From Protonemura montana (lineage: Eukaryota; Arthropoda; Insecta; Plecoptera; Nemouridae), in the NCBI GenBank assembly GCA_947568835.1, contig OX387612.1, forward strand, positions 796,001-860,000: DNA of 64,000 bases, given 5' to 3'. This document shows, one piece after another, positions 12,040-21,791 of the stretch. Position numbers and translations under genes: made by a program. The notes below the pieces were generated by a model. The model saw nothing but the letters and a program-made list of their open reading frames with translations. It ran no database searches and had not been told where the DNA came from. Numbering within the stretch: position 1 is the first letter of the stretch; each line of letters starts with the position of its first letter.

Positions 12040-12073
12040 AATGGAGATAGAACAAATAAGCACTCAGCCGACG
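12040..12073 (-). repeat. Right terminal inverted repeat
   Basis: Perfect reverse complement of 7517-7550, followed by the ATAA duplication. The region from 11,550 to 12,040 is non-coding and contains two more copies of the GTTCTATCTCC motif in opposite orientations. Confidence 0.9.
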
Positions 12074-12077
12074 ATAA

Positions 12078-13170
12078 TACATAAACATAAACAAAATAGT
12101 ATTGACCATTTCATTTATATTTGAATTTCTACTTATTTAGCAGAATTATCGACTCTGCTCACACATTTCCGCCGTTTCGCGATTCCGCCGCTAGGTCGAA
12201 ATACGAATAGTTAGTGAATACAAAACTTTGCGGCTTTCGGGTTTAACTGAGTTCGACCGTCGGCCGCGGTTTGAAAGCCGCACCGAGTTAGTGAATAGGG
12301 GTCCAGCCGACGAGGTCTTGCCCACGACACAAGTTACATTTATTTGTTGTTTGCCAAACAAATCTTCAAGCTAAGAGTTGCATATCAAGCATTCTCACTG
12401 CCCCATTGAGGCTGTTGTTTGCCCCATTGCACCATTGCACCATGGTTACATATAGTAACTAGGTTGCTACATTTTTAATATTATTATTTATGTAAATGAC
12501 TATCAAAGTTTTAATTCTAGAGACGAGAAGGGAAGTCAAGTTAAACATGATCCAGCCAAGAAGATCACCCAATAAAACACTGCAGGCAAAAGTCATCAGA
12601 AAGACACACAGAGCATGCAGGGTGGAAACTTTATTATGCACTCCCGGATTCCATCAAGAAAATAAAAAAAAACGAAGAGTTTAAAAAAAAACAGAAAACC
12701 TTTTTAATTGATAAATGTTTTTACATTATAAGTGATTTTACCTTACCTTGTTAACGAAGAAGAAGGCGCTGTCCGGCCCGGAAAATGTCACACTCAGTTT
12801 TTATAAGACGACTGTCCTGGAAATAATTGCCGTATAAAGAAACTTGATCACACAACGTCCCTAAGAATGTTGTTGCAAAGCCCCACGGATTCTAAGAACA
12901 AATGCCACCAACTTGCCAGTCAGTATGGTCCTGATTTAGTTCTAGCGGTGGAGGAAGTTCCGGTGGTCTTGAATATCCTGTAAACAAGTTCAGGATGTGG
13001 GTTGCTGGGAATTTTGATAACGCTAATGGTTTTGATAAACCTATTATATTTTGCAAGCTGTAGCATACATCGAACTGAGCCACCAAATGATAGCGTTCAC
13101 TTGACAAATCTGATTTTAACTGAACCACTAATGCGCAAATTATATTATTGTTAGCGACACTAGAAACCTC
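12078..13170. other. Unassigned non-coding stretch
   Basis: No gene or known element recognised. A GC-rich segment with TTAGTGAATA repeated lies at about 12,160-12,310. Open frames here are short and unconvincing. Confidence 0.5.
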
Positions 13171-14600
13171 TCAAAAATTGATGTCCAAACGGGGACTGAA
13201 ATTCCGATCTCCACCTGTCGCGGGTGTTGCTCTAAACAATTTAGCTACTTAAACCCCGATCTCCGCCTGTCGCGGGTGTTGCTCTAACCAATTTAGCTAC
13301 TTGGACCCCGATCTCCGCCTGTCGCGGGTGTTGCTCTAACCAATTGAGCTACTTGGACCCCGATCTCCACCTGTCGCGGGTGTTGCTCTAACCAATTTAG
13401 CTACTTGGACCCCGATCTCCACATGTCGCGGGTGTTGCTCTAACCAATTGAGCTACTTGGACCCCGATCTCCACATGTCGCGGGTGTTGCTCTAACCAAT
13501 TGAGCTACTTGGACCCCGATCTTCACCTGTCACGGGTGTTGCTCTAACCAATTGAGCTACTTGGACCCCGATCTCCACCTGTCGCGGGTGTTGCTCTAAC
13601 CAATTTAGCTACTTGGACCCCGATCTCCACCTGTCGCGGGTGTTGCTCTAACCAATTGAGCTACTTGGACCCCGATCTCCGCCTGTCGCGGGTGTTGCTC
13701 TAACCAATTGATCTACTTGGACCCCGATCTCCGCCTGTCGCGGGTGTTGCTCTAACCAATTTAGCTACTTGGACCCCGATCTCCACCTGTCGCGGGTGTT
13801 GCTCTAACCAATTGATCTACTTGGACCCCGATCTCCGCCTGTCGCGGGTGTTGCTCTAACCAATTGAGCTACTTGGACCCCGATCTCCACATGTCGCGGG
13901 TGTTGCTCTAACCAATTGAGCTACTTGGACCCCGATCTCCACCTGTCGCGGGTGTTGCTCTAACCAATTTAGCTACTTGGACCCCGATCTCCTCCTGTCA
14001 CGGGTGTTGCTCTAACCAATTGAGCTACTTGGACCCCGATCTCCACATGTCGCGGGTGTTGCTCTAACCAATTGAGCTACTTGGACCCCGATCTCCTCCT
14101 GTCGCGGGTGTTGCTCTAACCAATTTAGCTACTTGGACCCCGATCTCCATCTGTCACGGGTGTTGCTCTAACCAATTGAGCTACTTGGACCCCGATCTCC
14201 AGCTGTCGCGGGTGTTGCTCTAACCAATTGAGCTACTTGGACCCCGATCTCCACCTATCGCGGGTGTTGCTATAACCAAGCTACTTGGACCCCGATCTCC
14301 AGCTGTCGCGGGTGTTGCTCTAACCAATTGAGCTACTTGGACCCTGATCTCCACCTGTCGCTGGTGTTGCTCTAACCAAATGGGTACTTGGACCCCGATC
14401 TCCACCTGTCGCGGGTGTTGCTCTAACCTATTGAGCTACTTGGACCCCGACCTCCACCTGTCGCTGGTGTTGCTGTAACCAATTGAGCTACTTGGACCCC
14501 GATCTCCAGCTGTCGCGGGTGTTGCTCTAACCTATTGAGCTACTTGGACCCCGACCTCCACCTGTCGCGGGTGTTGCTCTAACCAATTGAGCTTCTTCCA
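13171..14600 (-). repeat. 52-bp array from a tRNA-derived SINE head
   Basis: About 27 copies of a 52-bp unit. Read on the minus strand, each unit gives GTCCAAGTAGCTCAATTGG, TTAGAGCAACACCCGCGACA and GGTGGAGATCGGG: the 5' acceptor strand, D arm and anticodon-like arm of a tRNA. The T-arm and 3' acceptor strand appear once, at the low-coordinate end (GGGGAC...GATGTCCAAAC at about 13,180-13,205). The array therefore lies inside a SINE whose head is amplified. A few units are shortened. It is not a cluster of functional tRNA genes. Confidence 0.9.
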
Positions 14601-14725
14601 TAAATAATTTTTGAGTCGATTTTTGTATATTTGATGAGAATGACGGATCTCCAAGGAGTTGAACCAAGAGGCTGTGAATACTCACAGTTCTAGTGACGCT
14701 ATATCACGTCATAACCATACAATCT
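14601..14725. repeat. Shared flank of the tRNA-head arrays
   Basis: The block containing GAGAATGACGGATCTCCAAG and AGTGACGCTATATCACGTCA adjoins this array. It recurs beside the arrays ending near 37,985 and, partly, near 40,450. The three arrays are therefore copies of one larger repeat and did not arise independently. Confidence 0.7.
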
Positions 14726-14934
14726 CCAGTAACTTTAAATTATTTAAAATTCCATTATATACTTGTTAATCTGATTTAAATTGCAAATAGATTCAAGCCA
14801 CTTTCTAACCAATGTCTTCTGATGTCAGGCAGCCATTTTATCGGAATGTAAAGTTAGTTTTCTTGCATTTAGGCCGGTGCGGTGTAATCTTCATTTGATT
14901 GCTTTTTGCCTTGGACTCAAGACAAGCGATGACG

Positions 14935-15012
14935 TCATGATGGCTTTTAGCAGTCTGATAGTGGACCCGACTGCTTCATGGTGGGACGTGGTTCGAACCC
15001 CGCTTTATCAGA
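14935..15012 (+). mobile_element. Possible tRNA-derived SINE head (second type)
   Basis: A canonical pol III B box (GGTTCGAACCCC) is preceded by a loose A-box-like TAGCAGTCTGATAGTGG at tRNA-like spacing. It differs from the 52-bp SINE. No clear 3' end was identified. Confidence 0.45.
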
Positions 15013-15224
15013 AACAGCGGTGAGAATCAAAGTGACTTGTCGTGTCATATGCTGAGTATCGCTGTGATTGGACGTTACTTCTGATTGAAGGAGAAATTGT
15101 AAGCAAATTTCATAATACTTTTAGTAGGCTACAAAATTGACTGTCTTTATATCATGTTGATCAATCTATAGACAGTAAACAATAATATTATTATTATTGT
15201 GCACCACAAAATACAAAACTAATT

Positions 15225-15430
15225 GTGAATAAATATTAACAATCTGATTGCTAACCCACAATTGACATAGCAATAAGTAAGAGCATAGCACACAAGGATC
15301 TAAAAACTTGGTTATCATATGAGACTGCACACAATTGACATAGCAATAAGCACAAGCATAGCACACAAGGATCTTAAAACTTGGTTATCATATGGGACTG
15401 CACATAGTTGACATAGTAATAATAGCCCAG
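15225..15430. repeat. 73-bp satellite, left portion
   Basis: Two to three copies of a 73-bp unit (GCACACAATTGACATAGCAA...GGTTATCATATGGGACT). The same satellite continues at 32,464-33,485, so the array was split by the foldback element between them. About 14,726-15,224 holds only the SINE-like segment and unassigned DNA. Confidence 0.85.
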
Positions 15431-15552
15431 GAGTAATAGCGATTTTTAGAGCCATACCTAGACATGAATAGTGTCAAGCTGAATTTTGCAGGATATGTTC
15501 CTTACACCTCCCCGAACTTTGGCCAGAAAGTTGATAAAAATCTAACCATGGC

Positions 15553-16395
15553 AGTAGGGTATAATTGCCGGTTCTAGATCAGAAGGAGAAGGAAGTCATT
15601 GACCTCTGTGGGAAAACTGCTGACGCCCGGAAAATTCCTAGCGTCTTGGACGGTACGAAATAAAATGCAGATTCAGCAGAAATTTGAGATGTGCGCGTGC
15701 GCATTTTTACTGTTAGCTTGTAGTGTAAGGTGATATAAAATTTGAAGATAACTATAGTCGATTCATTTTGAGATGACCTCCTGCATATAATCATGCATGT
15801 ATACGTGCATGTTAAGGTGCACTTCTTACGTGATTTCTTAAAATAAATGTACTTTAGATGTTTAAGAAATATAAATGCAGCAACCTAATCTAATTTCTCA
15901 CGATCAGATGTCACTGTACTAAATGACAAGTACCTACAGTCTGTTCATTCTACATAAATAATCATACATCTGACACTCAACTGCATGTATGCATTTCTGG
16001 TGTACTACCTTAAATGAACTGTACTATAGCTTCCTACAAAAATATTATTGCAATGCCGATGTAACATTTTCCCAGATTTTCCCAGCGTGGCCCTCGTATT
16101 GCTTGGTAGATTCATCGATCAATCGCTGATTTGACAAAATCAGATTTCACTGTACCAAATAACAAGTACTTCTATAGTAGGTTTATTCTTAAGAAACGTC
16201 ATCTGTTTCCATTATATGCCTGTGTAATTATACACGATTACTGCCCAGAGTTTAGATGGTTATACATTACAATGAACGCACTTTAGATAATATTTTAGTG
16301 GTCAATAATTGCAAATCAGCAAAATGTTAGGACAATGAACTGTTCGACGTTCTGTTCTCACCGACATCATCATTCGATTCAAAGTTATCAGAGAG
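15553..16395 (+). repeat. Polinton left inverted repeat
   Basis: About 843 bp, matching 29207-30039 in reverse with few differences. Non-coding and AT-rich, with internal near-repeats (TGATTTGACAAAATCAGATT-like and ACAAGTAC segments). The inner end falls at CAAAGTTATCAGAGA. Confidence 0.9.
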
Positions 16396-16635
16396 GCAAC
16401 AGCAAGAGCAATAGTTACGGCAACAGCAGGAGTAACAGAAACAACTGCAAGAAAGTAAGTAGTTTATATTTTTATATTTATTAGAAACTCTAATAACCTT
16501 ATATTTTTATTAAAATCTTCTTGATGATTTGATACTTTCTGTCACAGAAGTATTTCTGCAAATCTAGAATGAAATTTATTTACATCTAATATAAAATATA
16601 CTAATTCAGTTTTTCCTATTTTTCTTTGTTATCAG

Positions 16636-16932
16636 ATGGACTTCCTTAACCAACTTGGGAGCTGCAAGGCAGTTGAGTTCGGAAAGATAGATGAACTCCC
16701 AGAACATGTAGCTTTTCTAATCGATGAGTGGGCGGCGATCACAACAAGATACGGTCGTCAAATTCAAATCACCGTTAACAACTTGAAATATTTTCTCCCC
16801 GCTAGATTTAATAAAATTACCGATTCAGATTTAACCTCTTTCAATCTTAAGCAGATCACTATAACCTTTAAAGGCACCAAAAAATTTGGGGTGTACCCAC
16901 CAACTGCAATTTTAGAATTTAACGATATTTAA
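16636..16932 (+). CDS. Small conserved-looking Polinton protein, 98 aa
   Basis: The only Polinton gene on the plus strand, next to the left inverted repeat. It begins MDFLNQLGSCKAVEFGKI and ends with a beta-rich segment (ITITFKGTKKFGVYPPTA). No motif known to me. The ATG sits directly after a good acceptor (TTTTCTTTGTTATCAG). A GTAAGT donor at about 16,454 suggests a 5' UTR intron. AATAAA at about 16,987 could serve polyadenylation. Function unknown. Compact, and a candidate DNA-binding or regulatory factor only by position. Confidence 0.6.
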   Translation: MDFLNQLGSCKAVEFGKIDELPEHVAFLIDEWAAITTRYGRQIQITVNNLKYFLPARFNKITDSDLTSFNLKQITITFKGTKKFGVYPPTAILEFNDI

Positions 16933-17440
16933 AATTTGCTGACGGATTGAAAAAAAAATATATTTAAAAAACTGAACTGTATTCACAAATAAAAGAAAAA
17001 ATTTTGTTTTAAAACTGAATTCACTGAGAGTATTTATTGAACAAAAACCTTTTATAACATTACCAATTCCAGAAACTAGATCCATGTCTACATCCATGAT
17101 CCGTTTTTATTCACGAAAATATCATATAAAGTATTGATTGAATAAGTTTTTGAAAATTGCTGATGTTGAATAAATATAAATATCAAGGTGAGTTGAAGAA
17201 TCGAATACGTTTGGTAGAATTTGATAGTTATCTCAGTTACAGATATTGAAACTTCTCCATTTATCCTATCGTAGGTATGCAGATTTCAGATTTGTTTCTG
17301 ACACCTTTTTCCACAGCTGTCGATCACGTTTGATCTTGTTCAGTCAGGCAATAAATTTTATTTTAAATATATAAGGAGACAGGAAAAAGATGCTTGCAGG
17401 TTTTATGAATAACTCAGAATCCCAAATTTACATACATTTA
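16933..17440. other. Polinton intergenic spacer
   Basis: AT-rich and non-coding. It separates the convergent plus-strand small gene from the long minus-strand gene series. Contains possible polyadenylation signals on both strands. Confidence 0.5.
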
Positions 17441-17977
17441 TTAAAATCTCATCATATAAAGTGGATTACATTCACGACTACAACAAGTTTGATTGTTCAT
17501 ACATTTTCGGATAGGAGTAAAACAAGTTTTGAATTTTTCTTGAAACAATGAACGTGCGAGTTGATCATTTTCATCACAAGTTCTATTATTAAAGAAATAC
17601 ATGAATTCTTGCATGCTAAGATCTCGAGATCGATGCGCGAGAAATAATGCTACCCATTCACCACAGACATCAGATGTTGGACTTTGAAGCTGTTTTTCGT
17701 TGTATGTCCACGTAGTACACTGACGACTCAAAAATTCGTGATGCATTTTTACAATTGGTGGGATTCCATAAGAATCAAAAAATTCACCTCGTCCGAATTC
17801 GTCGATGTGAAAAGCAACCCAATGCGAGCCAGGTTTGTTACTAGGATCTGTGTTCGCTATTAGTACACACGGATGTTGCACAATTCGAGGCAGATTGTTT
17901 GCAGCGAATACTCCACGAAATAACGGACTTGTGAACTTGTCACATAGCATAACTTCTTCAAGATGTAGTGAATTCAT
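17441..17977 (-). CDS. Polinton cysteine protease (adenovirus-type)
   Basis: A 178-aa Ulp1/adenain-like cysteine protease. The expected catalytic triad is visible in order: His in GSHWVAFHID (about residue 52), Asp/Glu after the next strand in EFFDSYG, then Gln and the nucleophile Cys in LQSPTSDVCGEW (about residues 97-106). In Polintons this enzyme is thought to process virion-like proteins. A Cys-rich tail (CMNNQTCCSREC) follows. The N-terminus is short compared with relatives, so a further 5' segment may exist upstream. Confidence 0.85.
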   Translation of the reverse strand: MNSLHLEEVMLCDKFTSPLFRGVFAANNLPRIVQHPCVLIANTDPSNKPGSHWVAFHIDEFGRGEFFDSYGIPPIVKMHHEFLSRQCTTWTYNEKQLQSPTSDVCGEWVALFLAHRSRDLSMQEFMYFFNNRTCDENDQLARSLFQEKFKTCFTPIRKCMNNQTCCSRECNPLYMMRF

Positions 17978-18132
17978 GACTTTGAATCGTCTTCTGCAAT
18001 GCGTTGACTCAAAGTGATTTTATTTCTATCCCAAATCGTTATTATAGCAGTCACCGTCATCAATAACTTAGTAAAGTAGTGGAGGGGGTGAAAAATAATT
18101 CTAGTTTTCTAAATATCATCTTCTTTTTTATA

Positions 18133-18378
18133 TTAAAAATCTGTGATTACATTTCTATCTCTAGTTATTTCCATTAAACTATCATTTTCGGAATATAAAA
18201 TCATATCTACAGGACCTGTTAAGGTAGCGTTGAATCGAACTTCAATTCGAAATGACCCGTTTCGCTGTATAGACCAATGATTTGAGCTCGCCGACTGATC
18301 AGCAGTAAGATCAAAAACAGTAAGAAAATATCCATGAGCGTATTCCTCGCGAGATATATCATTTCCAACATCTTGATG
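18133..18378 (-). pseudogene. Severed C-terminus of the Polinton major capsid gene
   Basis: Open on the minus strand through GNDISREEYAHGYFLTVFD, ending at a stop at 18133. This resembles the conserved C-terminal part of Polinton major capsid proteins (GNDIS...Y..GY.L..FDLT). It is separated from the rest of the gene (19446-20507) by a LINE fragment, so it can no longer be translated as part of that frame. About 80 residues remain. Confidence 0.8.
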
Positions 18379-18414
<36 letters not shown>

Positions 18415-19445
18415 TTTTCCTTTGACCCGTTCCAGAGTATTGGAAATTGTCAGTTCTACAATTCAGAATACAATCAATATATACAATAGATACAATGCTT
18501 ACATATATATACAGCGAAACATACATAAAAGAATACAACAATTATATATTAATTTTACAGCTCTTCACAATACTCCTTTACTGAGTAAAATGCTTTATCT
18601 GCAGTTAAGTATAATTTCAATTTCGCATAAAGCTGCGGACCTTTTTTACCCTTTAGAAAATTGGGAAGAGCATTAGTCAGTTTAGCACCTGCATAAAAAG
18701 GGTCTTTTTTAAAAATATTCAAATTACAGTCTTTGGATCTAAAATCGGCTTTACGCCTCGTGTCGTGGTTGTGAATAATATCGTTAGTTATCTTATGCTC
18801 CGACCCAGGGTGATCAGCAAAGAATAATACCGTGTAAAATATATACAAACATGGTAAAGTCAAAATTTTAAAATCTATAAATAGGGGTTTACAGGAATCT
18901 TTATAAAATGTCTTCGCACACGGATTTCTACTGGCGCGGGCTAGTAGTCGCACTGCTCTTTTTTGCAACTTAAATAGTCTGGAAGCATGAGGCGAGTTTC
19001 CCCAAAGTATGATACCATACTGGAGTCTGGACTGGATAAAAGCATAGTAAACTAATTTAGCAGTGTGATAGTCCGCTACCTGCATGAGTCGTTTTATTAG
19101 ATAGCAACCTGAAGATATTAGAGGGCTTAAGTATTGCACGTGTTGACTCCAGCTTAGGTGCTTATCAATGATAACGCCTAAAAACATTGTGTGCTCTTTC
19201 TCTTGTATGGACCTTCCGGCAAGCCTGACAAGGTTCGAAGTATTGATGGCCTTATTTGTGTAGTTGGGATGGAATTCCACCATTGTGGTTTTGATGGCAT
19301 TTAAAAATAGGTCGTTAGACGAACAAAATTGTTGTATCTCATCCACACCGGAGGTACACATTAAGTTAATGGGCTGAGATTGGGAATTCCTAGGTCTTGT
19401 TATGAGATGCGATGTGTCGTCGGCAAAAAGTGTGAGATCACCTGA
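18379..19445 (-). mobile_element. 5'-truncated LINE inside the capsid gene
   Basis: The 3' part of a non-LTR retrotransposon in the same orientation as the host gene. It starts at the RT catalytic block LTLFADDTSHLI (the FADD box) and continues through FLGVIIDKHLSW and LQYGIILWGNS, LINE-type RT thumb motifs, to a stop at 18555. A roughly 130-bp 3' UTR follows, ending in a (TAAA)n tail (18380-18418 on this strand). 5' truncation and a tetranucleotide tail are typical of CR1/Jockey/RTE-like LINEs. The target duplication could not be resolved. Confidence 0.85.
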
Positions 19446-20507
19446 GATCATGCCTATCCCTTCAAACAATGTCCTATATGCAGGAATGAATAGATTATTC
19501 TTGAAATCAGGCTGAAGAGCTGTGGTAGGAATTTGTTGTGAATCTACATACAATTGTAGAAAATTCAAATCATGATTTTCAAAGAAAAAAGGATTTTTCC
19601 CAAAATCTCCATTGAACGCAGCATTTGAAACAAATCCAATCGCAACTCGTTTAGGTAACGTCCCTAAATATAAATTATCAATAGTTCTAGATATGACCCC
19701 CGCAGGGATTGTAATATTTTTAATTTCTACTCGATTCAATGGATACTTCAGATTCGATCGTTCGAGTGCTCGCGAGTATCCCAAATGCAGCTCAGGTTTG
19801 ATTCTGACTTTCCTCACAAACAACGTCGCATCAAGAATGTGCGTCTTTACCGAAGTATCTTCTGACATTAAATGAAATGCGTCTTTATTTAAATGAAATT
19901 TTAATCGCATTTCAACACCGTTAATAAGCAGCTTATCAGATGCAAACAGCTCATGATGGATACTAGACATTAGATCCACAGTTTTACTACCTTTTATGAA
20001 GCTTGACCTCTTAACAAGTCCATCATTATCCTTGAAATCGTTGAATTTACCTGCAGTATCTTTATACCACAGTCTGGAAGTTAAATGCGTTTTTTTAGCT
20101 GATGAACCAAAGTTCAGTAAAGTTTCAATATATGCTCGATAACCATAAGTGTGTGAAGGCGATGATATCAGTTTACCATTCAATGAGACCTCCACTTGCG
20201 AAAACAAACTATGCATCCAGTTATTGACCGGTCCGGTCACAACTTTATCATCAGCAATTAAATTAGTACCATCTGCTTTGGTAATTTTTGCTGTTAAAAG
20301 GAGCTCTGTGTATGCAAGATCAATGAACTCATTGCCATTATTATTTACAACAAACTCGAATTGTGAATTTCCTTCCAAAGACACAATAGGTTTATATGCT
20401 GCTTTGTATCCATATTCGATGGCTGCTTGTGTTAAAGGTGTTGTGAAAAGATCGAGCTCAGATTTCATAGCCTCCATCGAATTGCTATGTATAACAGACA
20501 TTTTCAC
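18555..20507 (-). CDS. Polinton major capsid protein fused in frame to LINE RT
   Basis: A 650-codon frame. Residues 1 to about 355 are the double-jelly-roll major capsid protein of Polintons (start MKMSVIHSNSMEAMKSELD or the Met two codons on; NNWMHSLFSQVEVSLNG; YNxYR-like TYGYRAYIETLLNF). The remainder is LINE reverse transcriptase entered in frame by insertion. The true capsid C-terminus now lies beyond the LINE (18133-18378). The product would lack about 80 capsid residues and gain about 295 RT residues. A functional capsid is unlikely. Downstream of the penton and pVI-like genes in the same transcriptional direction. Confidence 0.85.
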   Translation of the reverse strand: MKMSVIHSNSMEAMKSELDLFTTPLTQAAIEYGYKAAYKPIVSLEGNSQFEFVVNNNGNEFIDLAYTELLLTAKITKADGTNLIADDKVVTGPVNNWMHSLFSQVEVSLNGKLISSPSHTYGYRAYIETLLNFGSSAKKTHLTSRLWYKDTAGKFNDFKDNDGLVKRSSFIKGSKTVDLMSSIHHELFASDKLLINGVEMRLKFHLNKDAFHLMSEDTSVKTHILDATLFVRKVRIKPELHLGYSRALERSNLKYPLNRVEIKNITIPAGVISRTIDNLYLGTLPKRVAIGFVSNAAFNGDFGKNPFFFENHDLNFLQLYVDSQQIPTTALQPDFKNNLFIPAYRTLFEGIGMISGDLTLFADDTSHLITRPRNSQSQPINLMCTSGVDEIQQFCSSNDLFLNAIKTTMVEFHPNYTNKAINTSNLVRLAGRSIQEKEHTMFLGVIIDKHLSWSQHVQYLSPLISSGCYLIKRLMQVADYHTAKLVYYAFIQSRLQYGIILWGNSPHASRLFKLQKRAVRLLARASRNPCAKTFYKDSCKPLFIDFKILTLPCLYIFYTVLFFADHPGSEHKITNDIIHNHDTRRKADFRSKDCNLNIFKKDPFYAGAKLTNALPNFLKGKKGPQLYAKLKLYLTADKAFYSVKEYCEEL

Positions 20508-21040
20508 TTTTCAAAAATATCTCGCACTCTTCTCGATAACTTGATCTTCTTGGTGGTTTTCTTGCGTTGATGACTCGAAGATTGTCTCTTCTTCTTTTTA
20601 ACAACAACAGCCTTCCTACCACGGTTGCCCGGCACCAACTGAAGTGATTGGCAGCTTTTCAATCGTTTAAGACCCGAGCCCTTCATAAGAGTAAGTTTAT
20701 CTTCGGCTTTTCGTTTAAGATTCGAACCAGCTTCCTTCAATCTATTTTCAAACGATTGTTTCACATTTTTTCTTTCCATTAAATCATTTGCAAAATTTAC
20801 TCCAGTCATGAGTCCTTCTTGAGCAAGAGATCGAGCTCCACTTTTAAATATCGGTACTGCTAATCGCCACATATTTTTAAAAAATGACGCTAGTCCACAA
20901 CCACGCTGAAATTTGCTACCGTGATATATATTCATCCCCGATCCACATTGATTTTGGAAATAATCAATGTATCGATCATGATAGTTACTGCTTTTACACA
21001 TTTTAAATCTAGTTACGACGACGTCGGAAATGTAGTACAA
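20504..21040 (-). CDS. Polinton virion-associated small protein (membrane/core-like)
   Basis: A frame of up to 178 codons. The likely start is the Met at about 20,998 (MCKSSNYHDRY), because the upstream part overlaps the penton gene. The first half contains YHGSKFQRGCGLASFF followed by a hydrophobic/amphipathic stretch. The second half is strongly basic (KKKKRQSSSHQRKKTTKK). This organisation recurs in Polintons between the two capsid genes and resembles adenovirus internal proteins in layout. The 3' end overlaps the capsid start by 4 bp. Confidence 0.7.
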   Translation of the reverse strand: MYYISDVVVTRFKMCKSSNYHDRYIDYFQNQCGSGMNIYHGSKFQRGCGLASFFKNMWRLAVPIFKSGARSLAQEGLMTGVNFANDLMERKNVKQSFENRLKEAGSNLKRKAEDKLTLMKGSGLKRLKSCQSLQLVPGNRGRKAVVVKKKKRQSSSHQRKKTTKKIKLSRRVRDIFEK

Positions 21041-21791
21041 CGCTTAGAACATCAGAATCGAATGAGATTGAATCACCAAATGCATCTCTTATATCTATAG
21101 TAATCGATGAAAACTCTCGTTTAGCTACCGGAAAATACATTGGTGGATTGAAAGACTGTGAATGATTTCTTCCATATTTTTCCTTGTACCAGAGAGTATC
21201 TATGCTAATCATTCGTGCGAGTGGCGCAAATATATCGCCCACTACGTGTGATTCAATAACATCACAATAAACAAGAAGCTGCTTTTGAAACCCTACATTC
21301 AAGCGGGATTTGTGTGGAGACGTTTTATCAGCAACAATATTCATACCGGGTTCGAATCCCAATTGTAATCCTAGATTGTCAGATAACACTACAGATTTAA
21401 TCATACTATCTTCTGCAATATCTACTCTCGTGAATGAATTAGCTTCGGTAAGTAAAATCTTTAGGTCTCCCGTCACGTTTGCGAGGACACTATTTACTGC
21501 GTGATGAATTGCTGACACAGAATTATAGAAGCCAGGCTGAATTTCAATCGTCTTGGTTATGACATCTTCTTTATCAGCTGTTTTTACACTGTAGGTCACT
21601 TTATTTGCATTTATCAATACGTTATTAATGAAAGGATAATGGATTTCAAATAAAGCACATTCCATATCATCTTGTAATTCTATGCGTTGTGGTAATTGAG
21701 TCACAAAGCGAGTTGCCGTATTCTTCGGATAGTAAGACGCCGAACTATTGCTCAAAAGGGTTAAATAAAATTCTTTGCTACTTTGAATCAT
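21009..21791 (-). CDS. Polinton minor capsid (penton-like) protein
   Basis: 260 aa beginning MIQSSKEFYLTLLSNSSASY. The FYLTLLSNSS...Y.P.NT...F.T.LP opening and rich beta content match the single-jelly-roll minor capsid (penton) protein of Polintons. No frame breaks. It overlaps the integrase stop by 4 bp upstream and the small virion gene downstream, giving a tight gene string. Confidence 0.85.
   Translation of the reverse strand: MIQSSKEFYLTLLSNSSASYYPKNTATRFVTQLPQRIELQDDMECALFEIHYPFINNVLINANKVTYSVKTADKEDVITKTIEIQPGFYNSVSAIHHAVNSVLANVTGDLKILLTEANSFTRVDIAEDSMIKSVVLSDNLGLQLGFEPGMNIVADKTSPHKSRLNVGFQKQLLVYCDVIESHVVGDIFAPLARMISIDTLWYKEKYGRNHSQSFNPPMYFPVAKREFSSITIDIRDAFGDSISFDSDVLSVVLHFRRRRN

Larger units (their letters stand above)
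7517..12073. mobile_element. Complete 4.56-kb DNA transposon with 34-bp TIRs
   Basis: Both ends carry the same 34-bp terminal inverted repeat (7517-7550 and 12040-12073), starting CGTCGGCTGAGTGCTTATTT. It is flanked by a 4-bp direct repeat ATAA (7513-7516 and 12074-12077). Inside are a four-exon gene with an uninterrupted frame (7871-10367) and a 158-bp tandem array. The perfect TIRs, clean target duplication and open coding frame suggest a recent insertion. A 4-bp duplication is known for the Sola superfamily among others; that assignment is a hypothesis. Confidence 0.85.

Noticed and set aside
12459..13128. Short frames of 60-78 codons on both strands
   Set aside because: No motifs or splice context; probably chance.
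13171..14600. A cluster of tRNA genes
   Set aside because: Units lack the T-arm and 3' acceptor strand, and the anticodon loop lacks U33; only a SINE head is repeated.
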